Source: Methanobacteriota archaeon
Lineage (GTDB): Archaea > Thermoplasmatota > Thermoplasmata > RBG-16-68-12
Direction of reading: 5' to 3'
Length of the DNA: 23,134 nt
NCBI GenBank assembly: GCA_005879015.1
Contig: VBMC01000021.1
Coordinates: forward strand, 1 to 23,134
Shown here: in pieces, positions 13,203 to 20,485 of the stretch
How the letters are laid out: every line of letters starts with the position of its first letter
How positions within the stretch are numbered: position 1 is the first letter of the stretch
Program-made: the position numbers and the translations under genes
Notes under the pieces: model-generated
What the model saw: only the letters and a program-made list of their open reading frames with translations
What the model was told of the DNA's origin: nothing
Database searches by the model: none

Positions 13203-13994
13203 GTGGAGCGGAGCCTGACCCGAAGGCGACACGCGATCGCGTCGGTCGTCTCACTGGTATTCGCACTGTTCCTCACCGTCACGGCCCTTGTCGCGGCGGG
13301 GGTGCCGAACCGACCACCCTACGACACCTCACCCGTGTCCAACGGAATTGGGGCGGGCATCTATTTCGTCTCGGGGACGGCGGACTACGCGTTCGAGCTC
13401 ACGGAACGCGGGGAATACTATCTCATCGTGTCCGCGGACCGAGGTTCAACGATGGACGCCTCGCTCAGCCAAAACGGTACGCGCCTCCCGCCCGACTGGG
13501 TCGGCCACAGTGGCATGACTCTCATTCAGCTGGAGCGTGGGACATATGACTTGCACCTGGTGGGTTCGGGTAAGGTTGCGGTGGGCTGGAATTTCGTTTT
13601 CTCTGGGGTTCAGCAATTCCCGGCCAATCAACGACTCGTGGCCGCTCTCGCCCCGAGGGCGGACAATCGTCTCACTATCTCGTTACTGAGCGCGTCCGTT
13701 CCAAGTGTGCACGTTTTCGTGTACGACGAGGAAATGGCTCTCGGGCTGGACGCCGTATTGACGCCGGGACTCTCAAGGACATTCGACTTCCCCTGGTCGA
13801 CATCCAACTTCGTGACCCTCGTGGCCGAGACCGCGGGGGGTCCCGGAAGCTTCTCGCTCGTGTGGACCTCGGAGCAAGCGCCCGTCCAGCAGAATTCGTT
13901 CCTTCTTCCTCTCGGCACGATCGCTCTCCTGATCGTTTTCGCAGCGACCCCTGCGTTGTGGCTCGTGCTCCAGCGTCGACGTCGCCTAACGTAG
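13203..13994 (+). CDS. Exported, membrane-anchored protein of unknown function
   Basis: A 263-residue protein with a basic start and signal or anchor helix (about residues 9-33), a large extracellular region predicted to be rich in beta-strands (about 45-230), and a C-terminal membrane helix (236-256) ending in RRRRLT. The region holds the repeating pattern of short polar strands seen in cell-surface beta-sandwich proteins, with possible N-glycosylation sites. No cysteines or metal motifs stand out. The start is GTG 13203. TTCTTATGAG near 13170-13179 lies about 28 bases upstream, which suggests a leaderless transcript. No family is recognised. Confidence 0.75.
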   Translation: MERSLTRRRHAIASVVSLVFALFLTVTALVAAGVPNRPPYDTSPVSNGIGAGIYFVSGTADYAFELTERGEYYLIVSADRGSTMDASLSQNGTRLPPDWVGHSGMTLIQLERGTYDLHLVGSGKVAVGWNFVFSGVQQFPANQRLVAALAPRADNRLTISLLSASVPSVHVFVYDEEMALGLDAVLTPGLSRTFDFPWSTSNFVTLVAETAGGPGSFSLVWTSEQAPVQQNSFLLPLGTIALLIVFAATPALWLVLQRRRRLT

Positions 13995-14065
13995 CGGCGT
14001 TTCATGTTCGGTTCGGTCACCAAGACGCAGCCTGTCGGCTCACACCGTCGTCCCTCCCGTAAACC

Positions 14066-14073
14066 TTTAAGTA
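14066..14073 (+). promoter_or_regulatory. TATA box of the LSm-eL37-purF run
   Basis: CTTTAAGT lies about 30-37 bases before ATG 14103 and is the likely promoter of the three tightly spaced genes that follow. Confidence 0.6.
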
Positions 14074-14102
14074 CGCCGCCTCCATGGCTGCGGCGTGGTC
14101 CG

Positions 14103-14318
14103 ATGATTAAGCCGCTTTCTCTCCTCAACCAAAGGATCAATTCGAATGTGATGGTTGAGCTGAAAGGCGGGCGGGGGTACCGCGGGATCCTCGAAGGATT
14201 CGACCCCCACATGAACCTCGTCCTCCGCGCGGCCGAGGAGACGCAGGACAACCAGTCCCAGCGCAAGATGGACCTCGCGATCGTACGCGGGGACAACGTC
14301 ATTTACATCTCCCCCTGA
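14103..14318 (+). CDS. LSm (Sm-like archaeal) RNA-binding protein
   Basis: A 71-residue Sm-like protein that forms ring-shaped oligomers binding U-rich RNA. It shows the Sm1 motif, VMVELKGGRGYRGILEGFD, with the RNA-binding residues in DPHMNLVL, and the Sm2 motif IVRGDNVIYIS. The start is ATG 14103: an upstream in-frame ATG (14004) lies before the TATA box and is not used on this reading. It is followed after 14 bases by eL37, the usual archaeal pairing. Confidence 0.95.
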   Translation: MIKPLSLLNQRINSNVMVELKGGRGYRGILEGFDPHMNLVLRAAEETQDNQSQRKMDLAIVRGDNVIYISP

Positions 14319-14332
14319 CGTAGGTGGCCGTC

Positions 14333-14500
14333 GTGACCAAGGGGACCGCTTCGCTCGGCAAGATGGGCAGGAAGAGCGTCCACATCCGGTGCCGTCGATG
14401 CGGACAACGGGCCTATCACAAGCAAAAGAAGTACTGCGCCTCTTGCGGCTTCGGTCGCACGAAGCGAATCCGGAATTTCACCTGGGCGAAGAGGCATTGA
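14333..14500 (+). CDS. rpl37e: 50S ribosomal protein eL37
   Basis: A 55-residue zinc-binding ribosomal protein. It has the family opening TKGTASLGKMGRK, then CRRCGQRAYHKQKKYCASCG with four zinc-binding cysteines (two CxxC), and a basic tail RIRNFTWAKRH. The start is GTG 14333, with AGGTGG (14322-14327) at good spacing. GTG 14324 in the same frame would add three residues, but it lies inside that ribosome-binding site. It ends two bases before the purF ATG. Confidence 0.95.
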   Translation: MTKGTASLGKMGRKSVHIRCRRCGQRAYHKQKKYCASCGFGRTKRIRNFTWAKRH

Positions 14501-14502
14501 GC

Positions 14503-15987
14503 ATGGCCCGCGACCCGGGGACGTCGGATTACTCCGACCCTCGTCCAAAGGAGAAGTGCGGAATCATCGGATGCACGGGGACCTCCCCCGTCACGTCCGA
14601 CCTGTACTACGGTCTGAGGATCCTTCAACACCGCGGCCAGGAGTCCGCGGGCCTCGCGGTGTTCGACGGGGGGCTGAAGGCGAAACGCGGGATGGGACTC
14701 GTGCACGAGGTCTTCACGAAAGAGGACCTCCTCGGTCTGCGCGGAAACTCCGGGATCGGGCACGTCCGCTATTCGACGACAGGCTCCAGCGTGTTGGACA
14801 ACGCCCAGCCGATCGTCGTGAACACGTCGTATGGGGAAATCGCCCTCGCGCACAACGGGGATATCGCGAACGCGAACGAAATCCGCGAGGAGCTCAGCAA
14901 GAAGGGATGGGCCTTCATGACGACATCGGACAGCGAGGTCATCGTGCGCCTCCTCGCGAACGAGATCGCGAACACGGGGGACGTCAAGCGGGCCCTGCGG
15001 GAGTTCACGAACCGTCTCGTGGGCGCGTACAGCCTCGCCCTCATGATCAACGATACGGTGTATGCGATCCGGGATCCGTTGGCCATCCGGCCCCTGTGCG
15101 TCGGCGAGGGGAACGGCCGCATGATGATCTCCTCCGAGAGCGTCGTGTTCGACGCCCTCGGGTTCAAGTTCATCCGCGACCTGAAACCGGGAGAAATCGT
15201 CGAGCTCCGCGCGGACGGATTCGAATCGACCCGATTGCCCCATCCGAACCACACGGCGCATTGCATGTTCGAATGGGTGTACTTCGCACGGCCGGACAGC
15301 GTCCTCGACGATCGTCTCGTGTACGATGCCCGCGTGAAGATCGGAGAGCAGCTCGCCCGGGAATATCCGATCACGGCGGACATCATCGTGCCGGTCCCGG
15401 AGTCGGGTCGGGCCCAAGCGCAAGGCTACGCGCAGGCGTCCGGACTCCCGGTCGTCGAAGGGCTCATCAAGAATCGCTACATCGAGAGGACCTTCATCAT
15501 GCCCGATCAGCAGGAGCGCGAGATCGGCGTCATGCTCAAGTTGAATCCGATTCGGTCTGCGGTCAAGAACAAGCGGATCGTGCTGATCGACGACTCGATC
15601 GTCCGCGGGACGACGATCCGGAAGATCGTCCAGATCCTGCGCCTCGCGGGCGCTCGCGAGATCCATGTCCGAATCGGGTGCCCGCCGATCCGCTTCCCCT
15701 GCTATCTCGGGATCGACATGAAGACGCGGAACCAATTCATCGCAAACGAGAAGACGGTCCCCGAGATCGCGGACTTCATCAATGCGGACAGCCTCGGCTA
15801 CCTCTCCCTCCGCGGCCTCATCTCTGCGTTGAAGCATTCGCGGGACGACGTGTGCCTCGGTTGCTTGACGGGCGAGTACCCAGTCCCGATTCCCGGCGAG
15901 AAACTGCGAAGGGAGAAGCCGTTGGAGATGTTCGCAGAGTCCGCTGGCGGGTCGCCCTCGAGAAAGAAGACTAAGACCGCGGCGTGA
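14503..15987 (+). CDS. purF: Amidophosphoribosyltransferase (PurF)
   Basis: Catalyses the first committed step of purine synthesis, making phosphoribosylamine from PRPP and glutamine. It has 494 residues. An 18-residue leader precedes Cys19 (KEKCGIIG), which would become the N-terminal nucleophile of the glutaminase domain after cleavage. RGQESAG and HNGDI follow. The PRPP loop is VLIDDSIVRGTT at about residue 360. Cys254 (HCMFEW), Cys400 (FPCYLG), Cys451 and Cys454 (CLGC) match the four ligands of the 4Fe-4S cluster in the Bacillus-type enzyme, so this is the iron-sulfur form. The frame is open further upstream, but that part overlaps eL37; ATG 14503 sits two bases after its stop. Confidence 0.97.
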   Translation: MARDPGTSDYSDPRPKEKCGIIGCTGTSPVTSDLYYGLRILQHRGQESAGLAVFDGGLKAKRGMGLVHEVFTKEDLLGLRGNSGIGHVRYSTTGSSVLDNAQPIVVNTSYGEIALAHNGDIANANEIREELSKKGWAFMTTSDSEVIVRLLANEIANTGDVKRALREFTNRLVGAYSLALMINDTVYAIRDPLAIRPLCVGEGNGRMMISSESVVFDALGFKFIRDLKPGEIVELRADGFESTRLPHPNHTAHCMFEWVYFARPDSVLDDRLVYDARVKIGEQLAREYPITADIIVPVPESGRAQAQGYAQASGLPVVEGLIKNRYIERTFIMPDQQEREIGVMLKLNPIRSAVKNKRIVLIDDSIVRGTTIRKIVQILRLAGAREIHVRIGCPPIRFPCYLGIDMKTRNQFIANEKTVPEIADFINADSLGYLSLRGLISALKHSRDDVCLGCLTGEYPVPIPGEKLRREKPLEMFAESAGGSPSRKKTKTAA

Positions 15988-16076
15988 CGTGAGCTTTCGT
16001 CCCCGCGCCGGTCGGGACGGTCGGTCTCCTGATGCGAAAGACCGTGGCATCAGGGCCGAAGACGCCTCGGATACAC

Positions 16077-16167
16077 GATCAGGTGCAGCTATCCGTTGTC
16101 GGATGCCGCGCCGAGAGCGCGCAGGTACGACTTGGGAACGTCCCTAGAGTACCACACGCACCTGATC
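16077..16167 (+). ncRNA. Candidate structured RNA with a four-way junction
   Basis: A perfect 10-base inverted repeat (GATCAGGTGC at 16077-16086 and GCACCTGATC at 16158-16167) encloses three hairpins. These are ATCCG-TTGT-CGGAT (16091-16104), GCGC-CGAGA-GCGC (16108-16120), and GGTAC/GTACC (16124-16128/16149-16153) capped by GGGA-ACG-TCCC (16134-16144). All listed pairs are Watson-Crick. It is not a tRNA: there is no T-loop motif. It could be a noncoding RNA, a purF 3' element or, on either strand, something else. No known RNA family is recognised. Confidence 0.4.
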
Positions 16168-16265
16168 TGCCGGCGCGGAGGGCGTCACCGACGAGCGCCT
16201 TCGGCCATCGGGCAATGATGGCGGCCTCGATGCCACCTGATGCGACCGCGTTCAACGAGGACAAG

Positions 16266-16274
16266 GCTTTAATG
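16266..16274 (+). promoter_or_regulatory. TATA box of tRNA-Ala
   Basis: GCTTTAATG lies about 25-33 bases before the 5' end of the tRNA. Confidence 0.6.
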
Positions 16275-16298
16275 ACGGGTCTCGCATCGAAGGCCCGC

Positions 16299-16371
16299 GG
16301 GCCGGTAGATCAGCTGGAAGATCGCTATCTTGGCATGGTAGAGGCCGTGGGTTCAAATCCCACCCGGTCCA
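16299..16371 (+). tRNA. tRNA-Ala(GGC)
   Basis: A 73-nt intron-free tRNA. The acceptor GGGCCGG (16299-16305) pairs with CCGGTCC (16364-16370) and contains the G3-U70 pair that marks alanine tRNAs. The D-stem is GATC/GATC. The anticodon arm is CTATC-TTGGCAT-GGTAG with anticodon GGC. The T arm is GTGGG-TTCAAAT-CCCAC. The discriminator is A, and CCA is not encoded. Confidence 0.95.
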
Positions 16372-16472
16372 CTTTTCGGTGAAAGGTACGGTCGCGCCGT
16401 TCCGGCCAAGCAGCCGAAAGTGGCGTTCCTGACGACCACGCAAGGCGGGGCGAAGACTGCCGCGAAGGTAGG

Positions 16473-16480
16473 CATAAATA
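16473..16480 (+). promoter_or_regulatory. TATA box of the Tag glycosylase gene
   Basis: CATAAATA lies 24-31 bases before ATG 16504, the spacing of a leaderless transcript. It places the start at 16504; the in-frame GTG at 16420 would lie upstream of the promoter. Confidence 0.65.
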
Positions 16481-16503
16481 CAGCGAACAAGGTCGCAGTT
16501 CCC

Positions 16504-16968
16504 ATGCCGGGATGGAAAGCGGTCCCCCCGAAGGATGACCAGGGGTACCTCGACCTGATGTCCAGGGCGATCTTTAGCGCGGGCTTGAATTGGCGGATGA
16601 TTGAGAAAAAGTGGCCCCACTTTCGAAAAGCATTTCGTGAATTCTCACCCGAGAAGGTAGCACGGCTATCGGAGCGCGACATCGGGGCATTGATGGAGGA
16701 TTCAGGAATCGTCCGGAACGAAAAGAAAATCCGCGCGACGGTCGAGAACGCCAAGACGATTTTGGACTTGGCGAAAGAGCACGGTTCGGTGAAGGGGTAC
16801 ATCGCCGGCTTTGGGAAGCGCGAAGGGAAGCTACTCGAGGATCTTCAATACAAGTTCAAGCACATGGGCCCCGCGACCGCCCGGGTGTTCCTCTGGTCGG
16901 TCGGATATCCCCTCACCCCTAACGAAGACGAGAAGCGGTGGATGAAGGGCCATCCGGAGCACGACTAG
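16504..16968 (+). CDS. DNA-3-methyladenine glycosylase I family protein
   Basis: A base-excision repair glycosylase of the Tag/HhH family, 154 residues, shorter than E. coli Tag (about 187). The family core is clear: YLDLMSRAIFSAGLNWRMIEKKWPHFRKAF, then SPEKVARLSERDIGAL, GIVRNEKKIRATVENA, and the C-terminal MGPATARVFLWSVG. The zinc-binding N-terminal Cys and C-terminal His/Cys of bacterial Tag are not evident. It may act on alkylated bases, but the substrate is inferred only from the family. ATG 16504 is chosen because of the TATA box at 16473-16480. It converges on an AlkZ-like gene. Confidence 0.85.
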   Translation: MPGWKAVPPKDDQGYLDLMSRAIFSAGLNWRMIEKKWPHFRKAFREFSPEKVARLSERDIGALMEDSGIVRNEKKIRATVENAKTILDLAKEHGSVKGYIAGFGKREGKLLEDLQYKFKHMGPATARVFLWSVGYPLTPNEDEKRWMKGHPEHD

Positions 16969-17026
16969 CGCCAAACACAAGGTGCGATGGCATCGTTCTC
17001 GAGCACACGAGCGGTCGTCGCGCAAC

Positions 17027-18073
17027 TCAAAGGGGCCCAGCGCCCGTCGACCAACGGACCTCCTTCGTGGCTGATTCGATCGGCATCCGGGAGACCTCCT
17101 CCTCGACTGCTTCTTTGACTTCGGGTTCCAACGGTCGCCACGCTCGCACCGTGACTCGGCCCACCTGCCGACGCCAGGTACCCACGAGATCTCCGTTCAC
17201 CAAGAGCGCACCCGGCCACACCGAGTTGGGCCATAATTCCGATCGAAATCGTGGCTGCGGGACGAGCAACGCCCGGTCCGCGGACGCCAGAAACGGGTCC
17301 CCGGCCGGCAGCAGGCGCACCGTTTCGACGGGTACCGCTCGTTCCAACCTGACGCGGTCCGTCCGAAGGGCCCACTGTTTCCGACCTGCAACTTCAACCT
17401 CGGTGAGTTCCTTTTCGAGCGAACGAAACGTCTGCTGCGCGTCGGATAGCTCTCCGCGTGTGGATGCGCCATAGGATCCGGCCCACCCGCCCGACCACCA
17501 AGCGAACTCCGGAGGCGTCGAAGGCCCGACCGACCGCAGGAACCGACGAGCAAGCTCGAGCCGAGCGGATTCCGGGGCCTCGGCCGGAGCCTCGACAAGC
17601 CGCCACGATGTCGTGGCCCCATCCCACTCGATCCTCACCGCGCCGGTCATCGATGCGATTCTCAACTCGCGAAAATTCACCCCAGCGGCTCGATCGGAGA
17701 GAATGCGTTCCGGCTGAGCTCGTCGATTGCGGAACGCGCGCTTGGCCTTTTCGGCGGCGGCCTTCACCGCCGCTGCCAAGACGGGATTGCGTGGGAACCG
17801 ACCAAGCGTGAAAACGGCCACATCGCGACTTGGAACGACGTATACGGCGCCCCTTGGGCCCCACACCTGAACGAACCGGGGATCCCTCCAGGCGGACGGC
17901 GATACGTCCTTTACGCGCGCGTGGAGCGCCAGGACCGCGGATCGAGGAGCGCTGTCTTGAAGTCCCGCGAACGCGGCATCGACGAGCCGTCCTGGCGGTA
18001 GGCGCCTGTGTAGGAAGGTGGCACGTTGTCGGAACGCGAGGACATTCTCTCGCGCGATCGAAGGGATGGCCAT
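17027..18073 (-). CDS. AlkZ-like winged-helix DNA-binding protein
   Basis: A 348-residue protein of the winged-helix family that includes AlkZ and YcaQ, DNA glycosylases acting on bulky or cross-linked bases. It shows FRQRATFLHRRLPPG near the N-terminus, AAFAGLQDSAPRSAVLALHARV (33-54), VQVWGPRGAVYVV, and the late DRALLVPQPRF and LVNGDLVGTWRR. In AlkZ the catalytic motif is Q-x-Q, in YcaQ Q-x-D. Here Gln39 is followed by Asp40-Ser41, so the second catalytic residue is Ser and glycosylase activity is uncertain. The start is ATG 18073; the frame extends to ATG 18127, but GCTTAAGGC near 18109-18117 looks like its TATA box. Confidence 0.8.
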   Translation of the reverse strand: MAIPSIARENVLAFRQRATFLHRRLPPGRLVDAAFAGLQDSAPRSAVLALHARVKDVSPSAWRDPRFVQVWGPRGAVYVVPSRDVAVFTLGRFPRNPVLAAAVKAAAEKAKRAFRNRRAQPERILSDRAAGVNFRELRIASMTGAVRIEWDGATTSWRLVEAPAEAPESARLELARRFLRSVGPSTPPEFAWWSGGWAGSYGASTRGELSDAQQTFRSLEKELTEVEVAGRKQWALRTDRVRLERAVPVETVRLLPAGDPFLASADRALLVPQPRFRSELWPNSVWPGALLVNGDLVGTWRRQVGRVTVRAWRPLEPEVKEAVEEEVSRMPIESATKEVRWSTGAGPL

Positions 18074-18322
18074 GGCCGGAAGCAAGACAACCAAATGGGA
18101 GGGGCGCCTTAAGCAATCCGGACTCATCGCACCATGGAGCCGCCGGCTTGTGGCAGTTCAGGGAATATTGTGGAACGACGGCTGGGGGAATGTGGAAGTC
18201 GGCTGTTCGAATCCGATCCGGTCCACCTCTGGGTCTTCTCTCGCGGGGTCGACCTGCGGTGTCCGTTCAAGCGTAGGTTCAAGTGTCGAATCGGCCACTC
18301 TCCTGTCAAGGCGATGTGAAAG
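18074..18322. promoter_or_regulatory. Divergent intergenic region between the AlkZ-like and hydrolase genes
   Basis: The near-palindromic CCTTAAGC at about 18109-18116 may act as a TATA box for the minus-strand gene. No clear promoter is seen directly before the hydrolase at 18323. A tRNA-like 3' end (18198-18227) was examined and not accepted as a gene. Confidence 0.4.
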
Positions 18323-19012
18323 ATGGCAATGGTTGAGCTCAGGAGCCCAGACGGGAAGGCCTCAGGATATCTGGCAGTCCCGAAGACGGGCAGCGGGCCC
18401 GGCCTCCTCGTCCTCCATGCGTGGTGGGGTCTGAATGATTTCTTCAAAGGCCTGTGCGATCGGCTCGCAGCGGCTGGATTCGTTGCTTTCGCTCCCGACC
18501 TATACCGCGGGGCAACTGCCTCGACCAGGGACGGGGCCGAAAACCTAATGTCGAAAGTCGATCAAAAAGCAGCCGGCCGAGAGATCCAAAGCGCTGTGAG
18601 AGGCCTTCAAGTCCATGCGGGGGTGAGAGGAAAACGCCTCGGAGTCGTTGGCTTTTCCATGGGCGCATTTTGGGGACTTTGGTTGGCGCAGGAGCTCCCC
18701 GCGGACGTGGCTGCGGTCGTCCTCTTCTACGGGACGGGAGATGGCAACTATTCCCAGATCAGAGCGGCCTTCCTCGGACATTTCGCTGAGACGGACGAAT
18801 TTGAAGCCCCCGCCGTCGTGCAAGATCTCGAGAAGGTCCTCCGCACAACCAGTGGGAAGGACGTCACGTTCCACACATATCCTGGGACAAAGCACTGGTT
18901 TTTCGAGAAAGACCGACCTGACGCGTATGATGCGCCGGCAGCCGAGCTCGCCTGGCAACGAACGATTCGATTCCTGAAAACCCAATTGCGGGGGGAGACC
19001 AGTCGCGGCTGA
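18323..19012 (+). CDS. Dienelactone hydrolase family protein
   Basis: An alpha/beta-hydrolase of the dienelactone hydrolase family, 229 residues. The early block PGLLVLHAWWGLNDFFKGLCDRLA and FAPDLYRG are typical. The nucleophile elbow reads GFSMGA with Ser112, where classical dienelactone hydrolase has Cys. Asp158 (ETDEFE) and His191 (PGTKHWFF) complete the triad. The natural substrate is unknown; serine-type members often act as carboxylesterases. ATG 18323 is preceded by a short G/A-rich stretch (GTGAAAG), a weak ribosome-binding site. Confidence 0.92.
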   Translation: MAMVELRSPDGKASGYLAVPKTGSGPGLLVLHAWWGLNDFFKGLCDRLAAAGFVAFAPDLYRGATASTRDGAENLMSKVDQKAAGREIQSAVRGLQVHAGVRGKRLGVVGFSMGAFWGLWLAQELPADVAAVVLFYGTGDGNYSQIRAAFLGHFAETDEFEAPAVVQDLEKVLRTTSGKDVTFHTYPGTKHWFFEKDRPDAYDAPAAELAWQRTIRFLKTQLRGETSRG

Positions 19013-19124
19013 GATTCAGATTCTACCGGGTCGATATTCCGTAAGGAGAGCACCCCGATTGAAGACACGCTGTCTCTTCCGCCCGGTATGTGATAGTGAC
19101 GACATAGACGCTATTCCATACGTA

Positions 19125-19132
19125 CTTATATA
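19125..19132 (+). promoter_or_regulatory. TATA box of the Fic gene
   Basis: CTTATATA, within an unusually AT-rich stretch (about 19110-19157), lies 25-32 bases before ATG 19157, implying a leaderless transcript. A GCATATGC palindrome follows at about 19135-19142 and could be an operator. Confidence 0.65.
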
Positions 19133-19156
19133 GTGCATATGCTTATTGATAAATGA

Positions 19157-20050
19157 ATGGATGAAACCATACTCGAGTCCCTCCGACAAGAACTCCTCAC
19201 GCGCACCCCTCTCGACACAATCCCAGCGGGCGTGTGGAAGAGGGCAGGCGCCCTCAACACGTGGGGCACGAACGCGATCGAGGGCAATACGCTCAACCGC
19301 CGGGATGTCGAGCGGATCCTGCTTGAACGGAGAAGCGTCCCAAATCATCCGCTTCACGACGTGTTGGAAACGGTCCAGCACGCCAGGGCGTTCGAGGACC
19401 TTCTGACCCGAAAGGGTATGCCGATTCGCTTGTCCACAATCCTCGAACTTCACGAGGCGGTCTTCCGCGGGATCAAGGACGACGCGGGCCAGTGGCGGAG
19501 GCTGAACGTCCGGATCGCGGGCAGTCGGCACGTGCCGCCTCGAATGGAGCGCGTTGTCCCGATGCTGGACGAGTGGATCGAGGGGTACGCAAAGAAGGAC
19601 CTGTTGGGGGAGGACGTATTTTCCGTTGCCGCTTGGATGCATTTCGGGTTCGAATCGATCCATCCCTTCAGCGACGGAAACGGTCGGGTGGGCCGACTGC
19701 TCCTCAACTTGCACTTCCTGAAGCACAACTGGCCGCCGGTCCACATCCTGCCTTCGGACAAGCGCCTCTACCTGAAGAGTCTCGACAAGGGTCATGGCGG
19801 AGCTCTCCTAGACCTGGTGGATTTCCTCAGGCTTGCGATGGGACGATCTCTGTTGGACCTGCTCGACCAGGTCGGCACCCGCGAGGATGAACTCAAGCCC
19901 CTCAAGAAACTCGCGAGAAACACGCCGTACTCCGCGAAATATCTCGCGCTGCGCGCGAGTCAATCTCGCCTCCCGGCCTTGAAACTCTCCGGCGACTGGC
20001 ACAGCAGCGAGCGGGCCATTACGGTCTACCGCGAGTTCGTTGCCCGATAG
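19157..20050 (+). CDS. Fic family protein with N-terminal inhibitory motif
   Basis: A 297-residue Fic-domain protein. Fic enzymes usually transfer AMP from ATP to protein hydroxyls. The catalytic motif HPFSDGNGRVGR (169-180) is complete, with the base His169 and the phosphate-binding Asp, Asn and Arg. The N-terminal TNAIEGN (38-44) is the inhibitory helix in which Glu42 blocks ATP binding in class II Fic proteins, so the enzyme is probably self-restrained. A C-terminal helical region (about 235-297) may be a winged-helix-like domain. No antitoxin-like partner gene is next to it. The target is unknown. The start ATG 19157 is supported by the TATA box. Confidence 0.93.
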   Translation: MDETILESLRQELLTRTPLDTIPAGVWKRAGALNTWGTNAIEGNTLNRRDVERILLERRSVPNHPLHDVLETVQHARAFEDLLTRKGMPIRLSTILELHEAVFRGIKDDAGQWRRLNVRIAGSRHVPPRMERVVPMLDEWIEGYAKKDLLGEDVFSVAAWMHFGFESIHPFSDGNGRVGRLLLNLHFLKHNWPPVHILPSDKRLYLKSLDKGHGGALLDLVDFLRLAMGRSLLDLLDQVGTREDELKPLKKLARNTPYSAKYLALRASQSRLPALKLSGDWHSSERAITVYREFVAR

Positions 20051-20151
20051 TGGCCATCATCCCGTCGATTGAAGTCTCGGTCGCGACTCAAGGCCAGGTC
20101 CATCTAGCGCCTCGGCGCACCTTTTTCTAACCGAGGAGAGTATGCAATTTC

Positions 20152-20457
20152 ATGCGAGTTGGGTTGGCGGCGGAAGAGGACATCCCCCAGGGAGGTACGA
20201 AATGTGTGGAGGTACGTGGGCGGAGATTTGCCCTGTTCAAGGTGAACGGCCAGGTGTACTGTCTGGACAACACCTGCACCCATTTGGGCGGACCTTTGTG
20301 CGAGGGAAGACTCGCGGGATTCGTGGTGCAATGCCCTTGGCATGGATCCCGTTTCGACGTCCGCTCGGGCCAGGTCGTCGGTCCACCCGCGCGATCCGCG
20401 GTCCATTCACACCCGACGACGGTGGAGGCCGGCAAGGTTTGGGCAGACCTCCCCTGA
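20152..20457 (+). CDS. Rieske-type 2Fe-2S ferredoxin
   Basis: A 101-residue soluble Rieske ferredoxin. The cluster ligands are Cys42 and His44 (CTHLGG) and Cys61 and His64 (CPWHGSRF). The final GPPARSAVHSHPTTVE segment follows the pattern of small nitrite-reductase/dioxygenase-type Rieske ferredoxins. There is no membrane anchor, so it should act in the cytoplasm as an electron carrier. CTTTTTCTAA at about 20121-20130 lies about 25 bases before ATG 20152. A gene of unknown function follows after 28 bases and may be its partner. Confidence 0.93.
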   Translation: MRVGLAAEEDIPQGGTKCVEVRGRRFALFKVNGQVYCLDNTCTHLGGPLCEGRLAGFVVQCPWHGSRFDVRSGQVVGPPARSAVHSHPTTVEAGKVWADLP

Positions 20458-20485
20458 ACCTGTTGGCGGTAAGGATGGTGGCCAC

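Larger units (their letters stand above)
15988..16298. other. Intergenic region without a supported protein gene
   Basis: No convincing coding frame is seen on either strand between purF and tRNA-Ala. Open frames here have no family features, and one runs into the tRNA. The stretch holds the structured RNA candidate at 16077-16167 and the tRNA-Ala TATA box. Confidence 0.6.

Noticed and set aside
14416..16050. 544-codon minus-strand open frame opposite purF
   Set aside because: An antisense shadow of purF; no family features.
16158..16180. ACCTGATCTG, similar to part of the TPP riboswitch
   Set aside because: The GGATAATGCC that should follow and the CUGAGA block are absent, and no thiamine gene is near.
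16202..16245. Box C/D-like pieces (ATGATGG, CTGATG) before tRNA-Ala
   Set aside because: Box C has a mismatch and no proper D box follows at sRNA spacing.
18137..18227. tRNA-like 3' end (GTTCGAATCC, then CCGGTCCACC) about 26 bases after a TATA-like element
   Set aside because: No 5' strand pairs with CCGGTCC, the T-stem fails at the normal spacing, and no D or anticodon arm could be built even allowing introns. A near-identical motif occurs by chance inside the Fic coding region (about 19646-19662).
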